The notes under the pieces: model-generated
What the model was told of the DNA's origin: nothing
Database searches by the model: none
The model's input: the letters and a program-made list of their open reading frames with translations, nothing else
Translations under genes and position numbers: made by a program
Shown: piece by piece, positions 26,300 through 34,733 of the stretch
Layout: every line of letters begins with the position of its first letter
Position numbering within the stretch: the first letter of the stretch is position 1
Source of the DNA: Candidatus Sedimenticola sp. (ex Thyasira tokunagai)
GTDB taxonomy: Bacteria > Pseudomonadota > Gammaproteobacteria > Chromatiales > Chromatiaceae
Direction of reading: 5' to 3'
Length of the DNA stretch: 64,000 bases
Assembly: GCA_037318855.1 (NCBI GenBank)
Contig: CP134874.1
Span: forward strand, 2,976,598 to 3,040,597

Positions 26300-27112
26300 A
26301 TGAACGTCTACGGCATTGATTTCACTAGCCGCCCTACTCACAAAAAACCGATCACTTGTATCGAATGCACCCTGGATGGCAGACATCTCACAGCACACAA
26401 GTTACATGAGTGGCAGAGTTTTTTAGATTTTGAGGCTGCTTTAAAAAGGCAAGGTCCGTGGATCGCCGGGATCGACCTTCCATTCGGGCAGGCCCGGCGA
26501 TTCATTGAAACGATCGGCTGGCCAGACACCTGGCCGGGCTACGTGGATCACGTCAAACAGATGGACCGCAAAGGTTTCCGAACCATTCTCGACAACTACC
26601 GCAAGAATCGCCCGGATGGGGACAAAGAGCATCGACGTGCCACCGATATCGCTGCCGGATCCATCAGCCCACAGAAGCTGTATGGTACACCGGTCGGTCT
26701 CATGTTCTTTGAGGGTGTACCAAGAATCAAAGATGCCGGAGTCACTATTCCTGGCCTACAACAAGGTGACCCAAAGAGAGTGGTTGTCGAAGCCTACCCA
26801 GGGATTCTGGCCCGTACCCTGATTGGCCGACAAAGCTACAAACAAGACACCAAGGCGAAACAAACCCCTGAACAACACCAGGCCCGAGCCGCCCTGCTCT
26901 CGTCCATCTTTGCTGGCGGTGTACTGGGTAGCCACGGCATCACTGTCGAAGCCCCCGACACACTGGCCGACGACCCCGGTGCGGACCATCTGGATGCACT
27001 ACTCTGCGCCATCCAAGCCGCATGGGCATGGACACAGCAAGACAACAACTACGGCCTACCGATATCGGTCGATCCGCTAGAGGGCTGGATTGCCGCCCCT
27101 AATATCCAATGA
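26300..27112 (+). CDS. DUF429 domain protein (RNase H-like fold)
   Basis: This 270-aa protein begins NVYGIDFTSRPTHKKPITC, where the Gly-Ile-Asp motif is typical of DUF429. It continues with WIAGIDLPFGQARRF, IKDAGVTIPGL, VVVEAYPGILAR and ADHLDALLCAIQAAWAW. These blocks place acidic residues (GIDF, GIDLP, EAYP, DHLDAL) as in RNase H-fold nucleases; activity has not been shown to my knowledge. I start at ATG 26300 because the conserved motif begins two residues in; an upstream ATG at 26258 would add 14 unlikely residues. It is divergent from the SNF2 helicase and may be cargo of the same island. Confidence 0.75.
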   Translation: MNVYGIDFTSRPTHKKPITCIECTLDGRHLTAHKLHEWQSFLDFEAALKRQGPWIAGIDLPFGQARRFIETIGWPDTWPGYVDHVKQMDRKGFRTILDNYRKNRPDGDKEHRRATDIAAGSISPQKLYGTPVGLMFFEGVPRIKDAGVTIPGLQQGDPKRVVVEAYPGILARTLIGRQSYKQDTKAKQTPEQHQARAALLSSIFAGGVLGSHGITVEAPDTLADDPGADHLDALLCAIQAAWAWTQQDNNYGLPISVDPLEGWIAAPNIQ

Positions 27113-27128
27113 TGCGACGCAAAGCCGA

Positions 27129-27152
27129 GATGCCTAGATGCCTAGATGCCTA
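27129..27152. repeat. Three tandem copies of GATGCCTA
   Basis: Three perfect 8-bp units stand in tandem just after the DUF429 gene. It is a slippage-prone microsatellite outside coding sequence. No function is evident. Confidence 0.7.
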
Positions 27153-27292
27153 GAGGTTTGCAGGAGATAAAAATACTGCCAGTAGCCCTACATCAACATC
27201 GGGACACCCGAATCACTTCACCTCACAACCCAACGCGTGGGACACATACCTTAAAGCCCTTCACACAATATACCCGCATAATACGTCATATC

Positions 27293-27415
27293 TGACGCGC
27301 TATATAACAATAAAGTACATATTGCTCAATATTTGACGCATATCCATATAGACAATTACTTCATTACGCCTATAATCTGATGCATAACACCCATTATTTA
27401 ATGTTAATGCGTCAA
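27293..27415 (+). promoter_or_regulatory. hipBA promoter with TGACGCA operators
   Basis: TATAAT at 27371-27376 with TAGACA at 27349-27354 (16-bp spacer) is a good promoter 40 bp before hipB. TTGACGCA at 27333-27340 and its complement TGCGTCAA at 27408-27415 form an inverted pair bracketing it. A further TGACGC lies at 27293-27298. HipB proteins repress their own operon at such paired sites. The rest of 27153-27290 shows nothing I can name. Confidence 0.6.
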
Positions 27416-27417
27416 TT

Positions 27418-27777
27418 ATGGATCATAAACTCGATTTTTCTACTAGCCCCAGCGCAGCCATTGCGGCGGCGCTCTGCAAGCGCCTGGAAGAAATTCGTCT
27501 GAGCAAGAACATCAGTCAGGCAGAGCTTGCCAAGCAAGCCGGTGTATCTCGTAGCACTATGACGCGTATTGCCGACGGCCAGAGCATCTCTCTCGACTCC
27601 TTCATCCGCGTCGTCAAAGCACTGGGACTAGCCGATCACTTAGCCGCCCTCCTACCAGACCCTGAGGTTCGCCCAGTGGAACTTGTGCGCCACGAGGGTA
27701 AGCATCGCCGTCGCGCTAGCGGCAAACGCAAGGCACCTGAACCTTGGTCTTGGGGTGACGAGGAAGATGACTCGTGA
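27418..27777 (+). CDS. hipB: HipB-like XRE antitoxin
   Basis: This 119-aa protein has an XRE helix-turn-helix at residues ~22-75 (LCKRLEEIRLSKNISQAELAKQAGVSRSTMTRIADGQSISLDSFIRVVKALGL). A basic then acidic tail follows (HRRRASGKRKAPEPWSWGDEEDDS). It would repress the operon and bind the HipA kinase. The stop overlaps the hipA start by 4 bp (27774-27777), so the genes are coupled. The promoter and paired TGACGCA sites upstream fit autorepression. Assignment rests on fold and pairing. Confidence 0.85.
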   Translation: MDHKLDFSTSPSAAIAAALCKRLEEIRLSKNISQAELAKQAGVSRSTMTRIADGQSISLDSFIRVVKALGLADHLAALLPDPEVRPVELVRHEGKHRRRASGKRKAPEPWSWGDEEDDS

Positions 27778-29081
27778 GCACAACTGCGAGCGTGCTGTTA
27801 TGGGGCCGCAATATCGGTGCTGTTACCTGGCTCGACGAACGCGAAATTGCGGTCTTTCAATACACACCAGCATTCGCCGGCTCGAGAATACAAGTAGCAC
27901 CGTTGACCATGCTATTGCAGGAAGCACCTTACGAATTCCCCGCCCTCGCGCGCGAAACCTTTCATGGCCTGCCAGGCCTGCTGGCCGATTCGCTGCCAGA
28001 CAAATTCGGTAACAGGCTTATCGATGCCTGGCTGGCAACCCGGGGACGCTCAACGGGCAGCCTAAATCCTGTCGAACGTCTCTGTTATACCGGCTCTCGC
28101 GGCATGGGGGCGCTCGAGTTCAAGCCTACTATCAAGGACGCCCCCTCGAAATCGCACAGAATTAAAATCGAAGCATTGGTTGATCTGGCTAACCGCGTAC
28201 TTGATGAACGCATTAGCCTTGAAGGAAAATTTGCAGGTCAGGACGACCAACGCGCGATTGAGGACATTCTTCGTGTCGGCACATCGGCCGGCGGCGCCAG
28301 GGCAAAAGCCGTCCTCTCCTGGAACCCTCGCACCGGCGAGTTCCGCTCAGGTCAGGCTCCGGTAAGCAAGGGGTTTAGTCACTGGCTTATGAAGTTCGAC
28401 GGTGTACACGGCAATCGTGACAAGGAACTAGCTGATCCACAAGGATTCGGCCGGATCGAATACGCCTACTCACTGATGGCGCGAAATGCCGGCATTACTA
28501 TGGAAGAGTGCCGCCTGCACGAAGAAGGCGGGCGCGCCCATTTTATGACCAAACGTTTCGATCGCACGGACAAGGGCGAAAAACTTCATATGCAATCGCT
28601 TGGGTCGATGCGACATTACGACTTTAACCAGGCAGGTGCCTACGCATATGAGCAGGCAATCGAAACGATCCAGTTGTTATCACTGCCGATGGAAGATATC
28701 GAGCAACAGGTTCGCCGAGCTTTCCTCAATATCCTTGCCCGTAATCACGACGATCACGTTAAGAACATCGCCTTTCTCATGGATAAGCAAGGTCAGTGGC
28801 ACCTCTCCCCGGCATTCGACGTTGCCTACTCCTACAATCCTAGCGGCGCCTGGACCAGCCGACATCAAATGAGCCTGAACGGGAAACGTGATGACTTTCA
28901 GGTTGAGGATCTGGTCGCCTTTGCGCAAACGGCCGGTTTAAAGAGAGCCAAAGCAAAAGCACTCCTGCGGGAGGTTGCCAATTCGGTGAAAGAGTGGGGG
29001 GAATATTCCAAGATCGCAGAAGTTTCTACGAACGATAGGAAACGTATCGCAAAAACCTTCCGTTTAGACCTGGCCCCTTGA
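27774..29081 (+). CDS. hipA: HipA-family serine/threonine kinase toxin
   Basis: This 435-aa protein has the HipA N-terminal couple-domain pattern (GRNIGAVTWLDEREIAVFQY, then FHGLPGLLADSLPDKFGNRL) and a kinase domain. The P-loop-like GTSAGGARAKAVLSW is near residue 172, the Lys in HWLMKFDGV, and a catalytic NHDDHVKNIAFL segment has Asp and Asn. HLSPAFDVAYSY is the metal-binding DFD-like motif. E. coli HipA phosphorylates glutamyl-tRNA synthetase to cause persistence; the target here is unknown. All catalytic landmarks are present, so it looks functional. It starts with GTG at 27774. Confidence 0.88.
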   Translation: MSTTASVLLWGRNIGAVTWLDEREIAVFQYTPAFAGSRIQVAPLTMLLQEAPYEFPALARETFHGLPGLLADSLPDKFGNRLIDAWLATRGRSTGSLNPVERLCYTGSRGMGALEFKPTIKDAPSKSHRIKIEALVDLANRVLDERISLEGKFAGQDDQRAIEDILRVGTSAGGARAKAVLSWNPRTGEFRSGQAPVSKGFSHWLMKFDGVHGNRDKELADPQGFGRIEYAYSLMARNAGITMEECRLHEEGGRAHFMTKRFDRTDKGEKLHMQSLGSMRHYDFNQAGAYAYEQAIETIQLLSLPMEDIEQQVRRAFLNILARNHDDHVKNIAFLMDKQGQWHLSPAFDVAYSYNPSGAWTSRHQMSLNGKRDDFQVEDLVAFAQTAGLKRAKAKALLREVANSVKEWGEYSKIAEVSTNDRKRIAKTFRLDLAP

Positions 29082-29124
29082 TCGCCAAAACCATCAGCTA
29101 AGAAATCCCTCAGAACCAATGATA

Positions 29125-29298
29125 ACTCAAGTTTCGGAGTTCATTAGCCCCCTCTCCCTCAGGGAGAGGGTTGGGGTGAGGGGAGTTGAAAAGCTAACGC
29201 TTTGATTCTTCTAATTTCCCTCATCCTGGCCTTCTCCCTGAGGGAGAAGGGACGGTCTATCCAAGCTTTTTACGTCATTTGAACTCCGAAACTTGAGT
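29125..29298. repeat. MITE family M1 copy, 174 bp, TSD GATA
   Basis: The element begins ACTCAAGTTTCGGAGTTCA and ends with its complement. GATA flanks it at 29121-29124 and 29299-29302. The interior holds CCCTCTCCCTCAGGGAGAGG and TTCTCCCTGAGGGAGAA stem-loops. It follows hipA by 43 bp and may act as its terminator. Other copies are at 33103, 36931 and 51452, with decayed ones at 34468 and 40096. Confidence 0.85.
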
Positions 29299-29314
29299 GA
29301 TAAGAAGAGAGCAT

Positions 29315-29356
29315 ATAAGCTGGCTCAGGCGGCATAACTACTACTTCTGAGCGCCA
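29315..29356 (+). mobile_element. Remnant of an IS3-family end (same family as the IS in mod)
   Basis: The stretch AAGCTGGCTCAGGCGGCATAA, then TACTTCTGAGCGCCATTA, matches the last codons of the 18526-19377 transposase (KLAQAA-stop) plus its terminal inverted repeat, with about 15% changes. Only the orfB end survives, so this is a decayed or deleted relative. Confidence 0.65.
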
Positions 29357-29453
29357 TTACAAGATCAGGAGCCGAATCGACAGGTACCTGAGCAGCCGAC
29401 GCAAACGCAGGGAGCAGAAGGAGAAGAATCGCCCTTTTTATTGCCAAATTCAC
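29325..29453 (-). pseudogene. 5' fragment of a secreted-protein gene cut by the IS remnant
   Basis: From GTG 29453 the minus strand reads VNLAIKRAILLLLLPAFASAAQ, a clean signal peptide with an Ala-x-Ala cleavage site, then VPVDSAPDLVMAL. It then runs into the IS3 end remnant and stops. The mature protein is therefore lost and I cannot name it. A chance hydrophobic frame is possible. The remaining bases of the gap between hipA and the GGDEF gene hold the MITE and nothing else I recognise. Confidence 0.35.
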
Positions 29454-29496
29454 GCTCGATCCCACTCATTTTTCGTGCCCATCTGGCTGCGCACCT

Positions 29497-31926
29497 TTAA
29501 ACCATAGGAACTGTTAGTGGTTCGGGTTTATGCACAGCATAGCCCTGGGCGTAATCAACCCCAAGCACTCTGAGTTGCGCCATGATCTCGCGGTTTTCCA
29601 CGTATTCTGCGATGGTCTTCTTGCCCATGACCTGGCCGATCTCGTTGATGGAGCGGACCATGGCGCGGCTGATGTCGTCACTGACCATGTCTCTAACGAA
29701 TTCACCATCAATCTTCAGGAAATCCACCGGCAGGTTTTTCAGGTAACCAAAGGAGGACATGCCACTACCGAAATCATCCAGGGCAAACAGGCAACCGGTG
29801 GTATGCAGCCGCTCCATAAAGCGAATGGCCTTGGATAGATTACTGATCGCCGTGGTTTCTGTGACTTCGAAACAGATGATGCCTGGGGGAATGCCATATT
29901 CCACCAACTGCTCTTCAATGAAGGAGGCGCAGGTGAGATCAGTAATGGAACAACCCGACAGATTGATGCTGCAAAGAGCCACCTTTTCTTCAAGATCGTC
30001 CAGTGAGGCGAGGTAGCTGAAGGTGTTCTTGATCACCCAGCGATCGATGGTCGGCATGAACTGGTAACGCTCCGCCGCCGGGATGAACTGGCCGGGAGTG
30101 ATGACCTCACCCCCTCGGTCCAGCATGCGCAGCAGAATCTCATAGTGAAGTCTATCTCCCGCCTCGCGCCCACTGATCGGTTGTATGTCCTGTTTATATA
30201 GCTGGAAGCGTCCCTCTTCGAAGGCGGTTTGAATATGGCTGATCCAACCCATCTCTCCGCGACGCTGAGCCAGCTCTTCATCATCAGGTTGATAGACATA
30301 GACTTGGTTACGCCCCTCTTCCTTCGCCCTATAGCAGGCAGCATCCGCTGCACTCAGCAGTTCAGAGTGACTCACTCCCAGGTCGCTCATGGGCACCAGG
30401 CCAATACTGGCACCGATGGTGAAGATTTTGTCCTGCCAATGGAAGCGGTAGTTTCTGATCTGATCGAGAATGGTGGAGGCTATTTTCTCACCCTTCTCCA
30501 GCGAACAACGCTCCAGCAGTAGTCCAAATTCGTCACCTCCCAGGCGGGCCAGCAGATCACTGGCTCGAACACTCTCGAGCAGAATCAGGCTCAACTGGCG
30601 TAACAGTTCGTCTCCCGCCGCGTGGCCGCTGCTGTCATTGATCACCTTGAACCGATCCAGATCGATGTAGAGCAGGCAGTGGTGTTGCTGTGAACTGCTG
30701 CTCTTTGTCAATTCCTTGAGGTGCTGTTCGAAGGTGTGACGATTGATCAGGCTGGTCAGGCTGTCATGACTGGCTTGGTAGGAGAGCTGTTCCGTAAGGT
30801 ACTGGGCCGCTGTAATATCCCGAATGTAGGCAGTGAACAGTATCTCGTCACCCAGATCGATACGGCTTACGGTGATCTCTGCAGGAAACTCAGAGCCGTC
30901 GGACCGCATGGCTGTAGTCTCCACCCGGTTACCCAGCAGGTTGTATTCACCCGTTTCCATATGATGCTTCATTCCGCTGCGGTGGTGTTCCCGCAGTCCA
31001 GGAGGAACCAGGAGTTCGGCCATCTGTTGGCCTACAACCTGCTCCCGTTGATAGCCGAAGGTTTTTTCTGCAGCCGGATTGAATTCCAGAATCCGCCCCT
31101 TGGAATCGATAGTGACGATACAGTCCAGGGCCGCCTCCATAATGCTGCCCTTGCGCTTTTCACTGGAAATCACAGCCTCACTGGCTGTGCGGCGCAGCTT
31201 CACTTGATGCTGCAGGTAGAAGTAACCAAGTGCGATACCACAGACTCCCAGCAGCCAGATCAGGGAAAAAAGCACACCCTCCTCCCGGAGTTCCCCCCGT
31301 TCCACTGCAAGCAGTTCCCGCATGGGGAGCACAATACCGACGCCACCACCCGTGTCGCCCAACTTGTATCCTTGCTTCTTATGACAGAGCAGACACCCCT
31401 CCGTCATTGTCAACGGCTGCATCAGACGCAGATGGGGCTCACCGTTAATCTCGGTGAACTCGGTTACCTCTTTGACACCGCGCTGAAAGGCCTCCAGCGC
31501 CTTTTTTTCCCAGGCATCGGGCTGATTGCCCGGCCTCAGGGGAGTCAGACTGCTGATTCGCCCGGAAACACCGTAGAGATCACTGAATTTCTCATCCAAC
31601 TGGCGGATAATTCGGGCGGGATTGATCAGCGAAAGCTGCAACCCGGAGGGTGTGGTGATGTCCCGTTCCGGAATATCGGCGAGCAGAGGTTCCGGCTGAT
31701 AGTGCTTGCCCACGGGAACATAGAGACGTCCGTGTAGGGTTGCCCAGCGGCGGAAGGCGGTGTCTTTCTTGAAGTGGGCTCTGGCCTGTGTGGTGGCCAT
31801 GGCACGAGTCCCATCTTTATGCTGACTGACGCCCAAATACCATAACCCCGAAATAAGCAGGCTCCAGCCGATAATGAGAATCAGCGCATAGTGGCGTATG
31901 AGAGTAGCGGACGCGGGTTGAGTCAA
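29497..31926 (-). CDS. Membrane heme-sensor PAS-GGDEF-EAL cyclic-di-GMP enzyme
   Basis: This 809-aa protein has an N-terminal transmembrane helix (~13-32) and a periplasmic Tll0287-like (DUF3365) domain with one heme site, EGCLLCHKKQGYK. A second membrane helix (~222-242), a PAS domain (ALDCIVTIDSKGRILEFNPAAEKTFGY), GGDEF and EAL follow. GGDEF is intact (RLGGDEFGLLLE), with an RxxD inhibitory site (RASD) five residues before the motif. The EAL domain reads EIL in its signature but keeps FEVTET, DDFGSG, KIDGEF, AEYVEN and the late Gln, so it may hydrolyse c-di-GMP. It would couple a periplasmic redox or gas signal to c-di-GMP. ATG 31926 gives the complete membrane anchor. It is monocistronic. 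Confidence 0.88.
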   Translation of the reverse strand: MTQPASATLIRHYALILIIGWSLLISGLWYLGVSQHKDGTRAMATTQARAHFKKDTAFRRWATLHGRLYVPVGKHYQPEPLLADIPERDITTPSGLQLSLINPARIIRQLDEKFSDLYGVSGRISSLTPLRPGNQPDAWEKKALEAFQRGVKEVTEFTEINGEPHLRLMQPLTMTEGCLLCHKKQGYKLGDTGGGVGIVLPMRELLAVERGELREEGVLFSLIWLLGVCGIALGYFYLQHQVKLRRTASEAVISSEKRKGSIMEAALDCIVTIDSKGRILEFNPAAEKTFGYQREQVVGQQMAELLVPPGLREHHRSGMKHHMETGEYNLLGNRVETTAMRSDGSEFPAEITVSRIDLGDEILFTAYIRDITAAQYLTEQLSYQASHDSLTSLINRHTFEQHLKELTKSSSSQQHHCLLYIDLDRFKVINDSSGHAAGDELLRQLSLILLESVRASDLLARLGGDEFGLLLERCSLEKGEKIASTILDQIRNYRFHWQDKIFTIGASIGLVPMSDLGVSHSELLSAADAACYRAKEEGRNQVYVYQPDDEELAQRRGEMGWISHIQTAFEEGRFQLYKQDIQPISGREAGDRLHYEILLRMLDRGGEVITPGQFIPAAERYQFMPTIDRWVIKNTFSYLASLDDLEEKVALCSINLSGCSITDLTCASFIEEQLVEYGIPPGIICFEVTETTAISNLSKAIRFMERLHTTGCLFALDDFGSGMSSFGYLKNLPVDFLKIDGEFVRDMVSDDISRAMVRSINEIGQVMGKKTIAEYVENREIMAQLRVLGVDYAQGYAVHKPEPLTVPMV

Positions 31927-32112
31927 GCTGCTTACCTTACTTCCCTCTTAATGAGGGGAATCAGTTGGATTGGGGATCCACCCTGATCCAGGTACGACTT
32001 ATATCCAGATGCATACTGCCCTAGTCTATCGGCATCACATAAAGATTCTTAAATCTTTTATACCGAAAAGGAGATTGAGCTAAATGGCTATGGCCTCAAC
32101 ATGAATAAAGAG

Positions 32113-33015
32113 CTACAACAATGCGGTTTTGAATGTATTACAGGCCTCTATTGAGCCTTTTTCCAATCCTGTATTGAACCAACGCACTCTTTGCTCAGAA
32201 GAGCCATGGGTAAATGACTCTGGTGTGTCATAACCCCGTGACTGTTTTTGTAAACGGTCGTCACCAATCGCACTGGCGGCGGTCAAACCCTCTTCCACAT
32301 CACCGGCCTCCAGAAGATTGCGCAGGCGATCGGCATGGTGAGCCCAAATCCCTGAAAAACAGTCTGCCTGAAGCTCTTGTTTTACCGATAATTGGTTAGC
32401 AGCACTACTGCTTATACCTTGTTTGGCTTTTCTCACACGCTGTGACACACCCAGTAGCGTCTGTACGTGGTGACCAACCTCGTGGGCAATTACGTAGGCC
32501 TGGGCAAAATCCCCCGGAGCCTGGTGACGGTTTTTCAAATCACGATAAAAGCTCAAATCGATGTAAACCTTCTGATCCGCCGAACAGTAGAACGGCCCCA
32601 TGGCGGCCTTACCCAGGCCACAGGCCGATTTGACCGCACCACGAAAGAGTACAAGTTCAGGCTCCACATAGCGCTTTCCCTGCTGTTTGAACAGCTGATG
32701 CCATGTGTCTTCAGTATCTGCCAGTACCACTGAAACAAACTTCACCAGCTGTTTTTCATCCGCTGACTGTTTCACTGGGCGAGACTCTGTCTGAGATGTA
32801 GGGGAGCCACCCAGGAGGGCACTCAAATCACCACCGGTGAAGTAGGTGTAGCCAACAAAACCCAGTACGGCGATCGCCGTGCCTTTGAAACCAAGAAAGC
32901 GGAAAACCGTAGGCAGAAGCCGGATCATGCCACCCCCCGAGCCCGTACCGCCGGAGAGGCGTACTCCACGCCTGTCCCTGACATTGCTACTTTCCCTATT
33001 ACCCCGCCAGCGCAT
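32113..33015 (-). CDS. YpfJ-type neutral zinc metallopeptidase
   Basis: This 300-aa protein begins MRWRGNRESSNVRDRRG, the characteristic start of YpfJ proteins. A glycine-rich stretch and a single membrane helix follow (~43-62: GTAIAVLGFVGYTYF). The zinc protease motif is AYVIAHEVGHHVQTLLG (HExxH), with a later QELQADCFSGIWAHH that supplies the third ligand region. It is probably inner-membrane anchored with the protease domain outside. Substrate and role are unknown. The 186 bp between it and the GGDEF gene hold only AT-rich spacer; upstream it faces repeat-filled DNA. Confidence 0.9.
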   Translation of the reverse strand: MRWRGNRESSNVRDRRGVRLSGGTGSGGGMIRLLPTVFRFLGFKGTAIAVLGFVGYTYFTGGDLSALLGGSPTSQTESRPVKQSADEKQLVKFVSVVLADTEDTWHQLFKQQGKRYVEPELVLFRGAVKSACGLGKAAMGPFYCSADQKVYIDLSFYRDLKNRHQAPGDFAQAYVIAHEVGHHVQTLLGVSQRVRKAKQGISSSAANQLSVKQELQADCFSGIWAHHADRLRNLLEAGDVEEGLTAASAIGDDRLQKQSRGYDTPESFTHGSSEQRVRWFNTGLEKGSIEACNTFKTALL

Positions 33016-33102
33016 GATTTTTTCTACCCGTTACTCTGTAATTTTGCTTGCCCGTCCAGGCAGTCTATCTCAACCCTGAGAAGATATAAATTTATCTTCG
33101 CA

Positions 33103-33705
33103 ACTCAAGTTTCGGAGTTTAAATAACGTAAAAGGCCTTGGATAGGCCGTCCCTTCTCCCTCAGGGAGAAGGACAGGATGAGGGAAATTACAAGAATCAA
33201 AGCGTTAGACTCCCCTCACCCCAACCCTCTCCCTGAAGAGGGTGTCGTAATAGCACCAGTCCCTTCTCCCTACGAGGGAGAAGGACAGGATGAGGGTCTA
33301 TTAAATCAATAAGTTACCTTAAGCGAGTCTTCGATTTCGTGATGCAAAACGGGACATCCGAGTCCCCCTTTTGCACTCAATCTTCGACAGCCTATTATTG
33401 CCCCGGCCGTCCCGGTCACTGAGCACTACGCGATAACATCGCAAGCTCGTTACTGCTTCGTCGCTGACTCCCGAGATGACTGGACGTCGCGTTCGTATGC
33501 GATCTTTGGATTCCCTCTGGCGCTATGCGCACGCCGGGCATCCAGTATCGCCTCGCGACTACCGGGGACTAACCGCCTCGGCTTTCAGCCTTCCTTGGCG
33601 GTCAGCGATTGATCCCCCTCACCCTAACCCTCTCCCCGGTGGGGAGAGGGGACTTTTTCGACACCCTCCTGAGGGAGAGGGTGCTAATGAACTCCAAAAC
33701 TTTAG
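33103..33705. repeat. MITE family M1 copy interrupted by repeat R1
   Basis: The left end ACTCAAGTTTCGGAGTTTA (33103) and right end GAACTCCAAAACTTTAGT (to 33705) match family M1. The interior has the usual GGGAGAAGG and CCCTCACCC blocks. Between AATCAATAAGTTACCT (to 33319) and TTGATCCCCCTCACCC (from 33609) it is split by an R1 element. The uninterrupted join is seen in the copy at 36931. With the insert this fills the 825-bp gap between the ypfJ-like gene and cytochrome c4; I find no gene here. Confidence 0.75.
33320..33608 (+). repeat. Repeat family R1, copy 2 (~289 bp), nested in a MITE
   Basis: It shares with copy 1 GGGACATCC near the left end and CGGGGACTAACCGCCTC, then TTTCAGCCTTCCTTGGCGG near the right, in the same orientation. 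Boundaries come from comparing the host MITE with the intact copy at 36931. It is younger than that MITE. Confidence 0.75.
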
Positions 33706-33840
33706 TTTCTAACACAATCTACTCGAAATAGTCGTGAACAATAACTGCCGATTGAGCTTCATCAATGCCAAAAACGCACCATAAATGGTCGAATGTCAGG
33801 TACTATTGTTTTGTACCTCTATACCCGCCATAGGTGAATC

Positions 33841-34467
33841 ATGATCAAACCCTGGTCTCTGCTACTTACCCTCCCCCTTCTTACCGGCTTCGCCGTGGCA
33901 GAAACAGGGACTGACGCTTCATCAGCGCCAACTGTGGATAACGAAAGAGCCCGCGAAATTATCGGGCAGAAGTGCCATCTGTGCCATGGTATGGAGGGAG
34001 AGGCGTCCAATGCGATCTACCCTCGTCTGGCCGGTCAGCATGCAGAGTACATTGCCAAACAGCTGGGCGATTTCAAAAGTGGACGGCGTAAGGGAACAAT
34101 GAATGAGATGGCGGCAGACCTGACGGATGAGGAGATGGTGGCCCTCGGCCAGTACTTTGCCTCTAAACCGGCCAAGGCGCACCGGGTACGTGACAAAGAG
34201 TTTGCAGCCGTCGGCTACTACCTCTACCACAAGGGGAACAAATACTCCGGTGTGGCCGCTTGTAAAAGCTGTCATGGAGAGGAGGGTAAAGGCACAATCC
34301 AGCTGCCACGTCTGGCAGGGCAGCATAAGCGCTACCTCGTGGATCAGTTGCAGGCATTCAACAACGGCTCCCGTACCAATGACCATGCCATTATGCACTC
34401 CATCGCCTCAAAGTTGACGGAGCTTGAGATGCAGGCACTGGCTCAATACATCAGTGGAATGAAGTAG
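33841..34467 (+). CDS. Di-heme cytochrome c4-like protein
   Basis: This 208-aa protein has a signal peptide (LLTLPLLTGFAVAE, cleavage after Ala-Val-Ala) and two heme c sites: CHLCH near residue 46 and CKSCH near residue 141. Each half contains the cytochrome c4 pattern PRLAGQHxxYxxxQLxxFxxGxR, giving a duplicated fold, and a distal Met lies in each half. Cytochromes c4 carry electrons in the periplasm to terminal oxidases. It stands alone; a decayed M1 element follows within 10 bp of the stop. Length and motifs match the family well. Confidence 0.9.
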   Translation: MIKPWSLLLTLPLLTGFAVAETGTDASSAPTVDNERAREIIGQKCHLCHGMEGEASNAIYPRLAGQHAEYIAKQLGDFKSGRRKGTMNEMAADLTDEEMVALGQYFASKPAKAHRVRDKEFAAVGYYLYHKGNKYSGVAACKSCHGEEGKGTIQLPRLAGQHKRYLVDQLQAFNNGSRTNDHAIMHSIASKLTELEMQALAQYISGMK

Positions 34468-34680
34468 CCCCTCATCCTGACTTCCCCTCTCGTAGGAGGG
34501 TGTCGCAAAAGCCCCCTCGCCCCATCGGGGAGAGGGTTGGGGTGAGGGGGATCAATAATTAACTTATTGATTTAATACACCCTCATCCTAACCTTCTCCC
34601 TCGTAGGGAGAAGGGACTGGAGCTTTTACAACACCCACGGTGAGGAGAGGGGACTTTTGCGACACTCTCCGTATGGGAGT
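34468..34680. repeat. Degenerate M1-type repeat between cytochrome c4 and the MATE gene
   Basis: Blocks such as CCCTCATCCTAACCTTCTCC, GGGAGAGGGTTGGGGTGAGG and ACTTTTGCGACACTCTCC repeat here. The ACTCAAG ends are missing. It looks like two or more fused, decayed copies. Stem-loops within it may terminate the cytochrome transcript. Confidence 0.65.
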
Positions 34681-34733
34681 CATTCGTATAAAATGAGGGG
34701 CGTGCTTGCCGCTTATCGGGGATAATTGCCCCT

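Noticed and set aside
27129..27152. Short tandem repeats as a CRISPR array
   Set aside because: Units are 8 bp, contiguous and without spacers; no cas genes exist in the window.
30721..31737. A 338-codon plus-strand open frame
   Set aside because: It is antisense to the well-supported heme-GGDEF-EAL gene, has no recognisable motif, and reflects codon bias of that gene.
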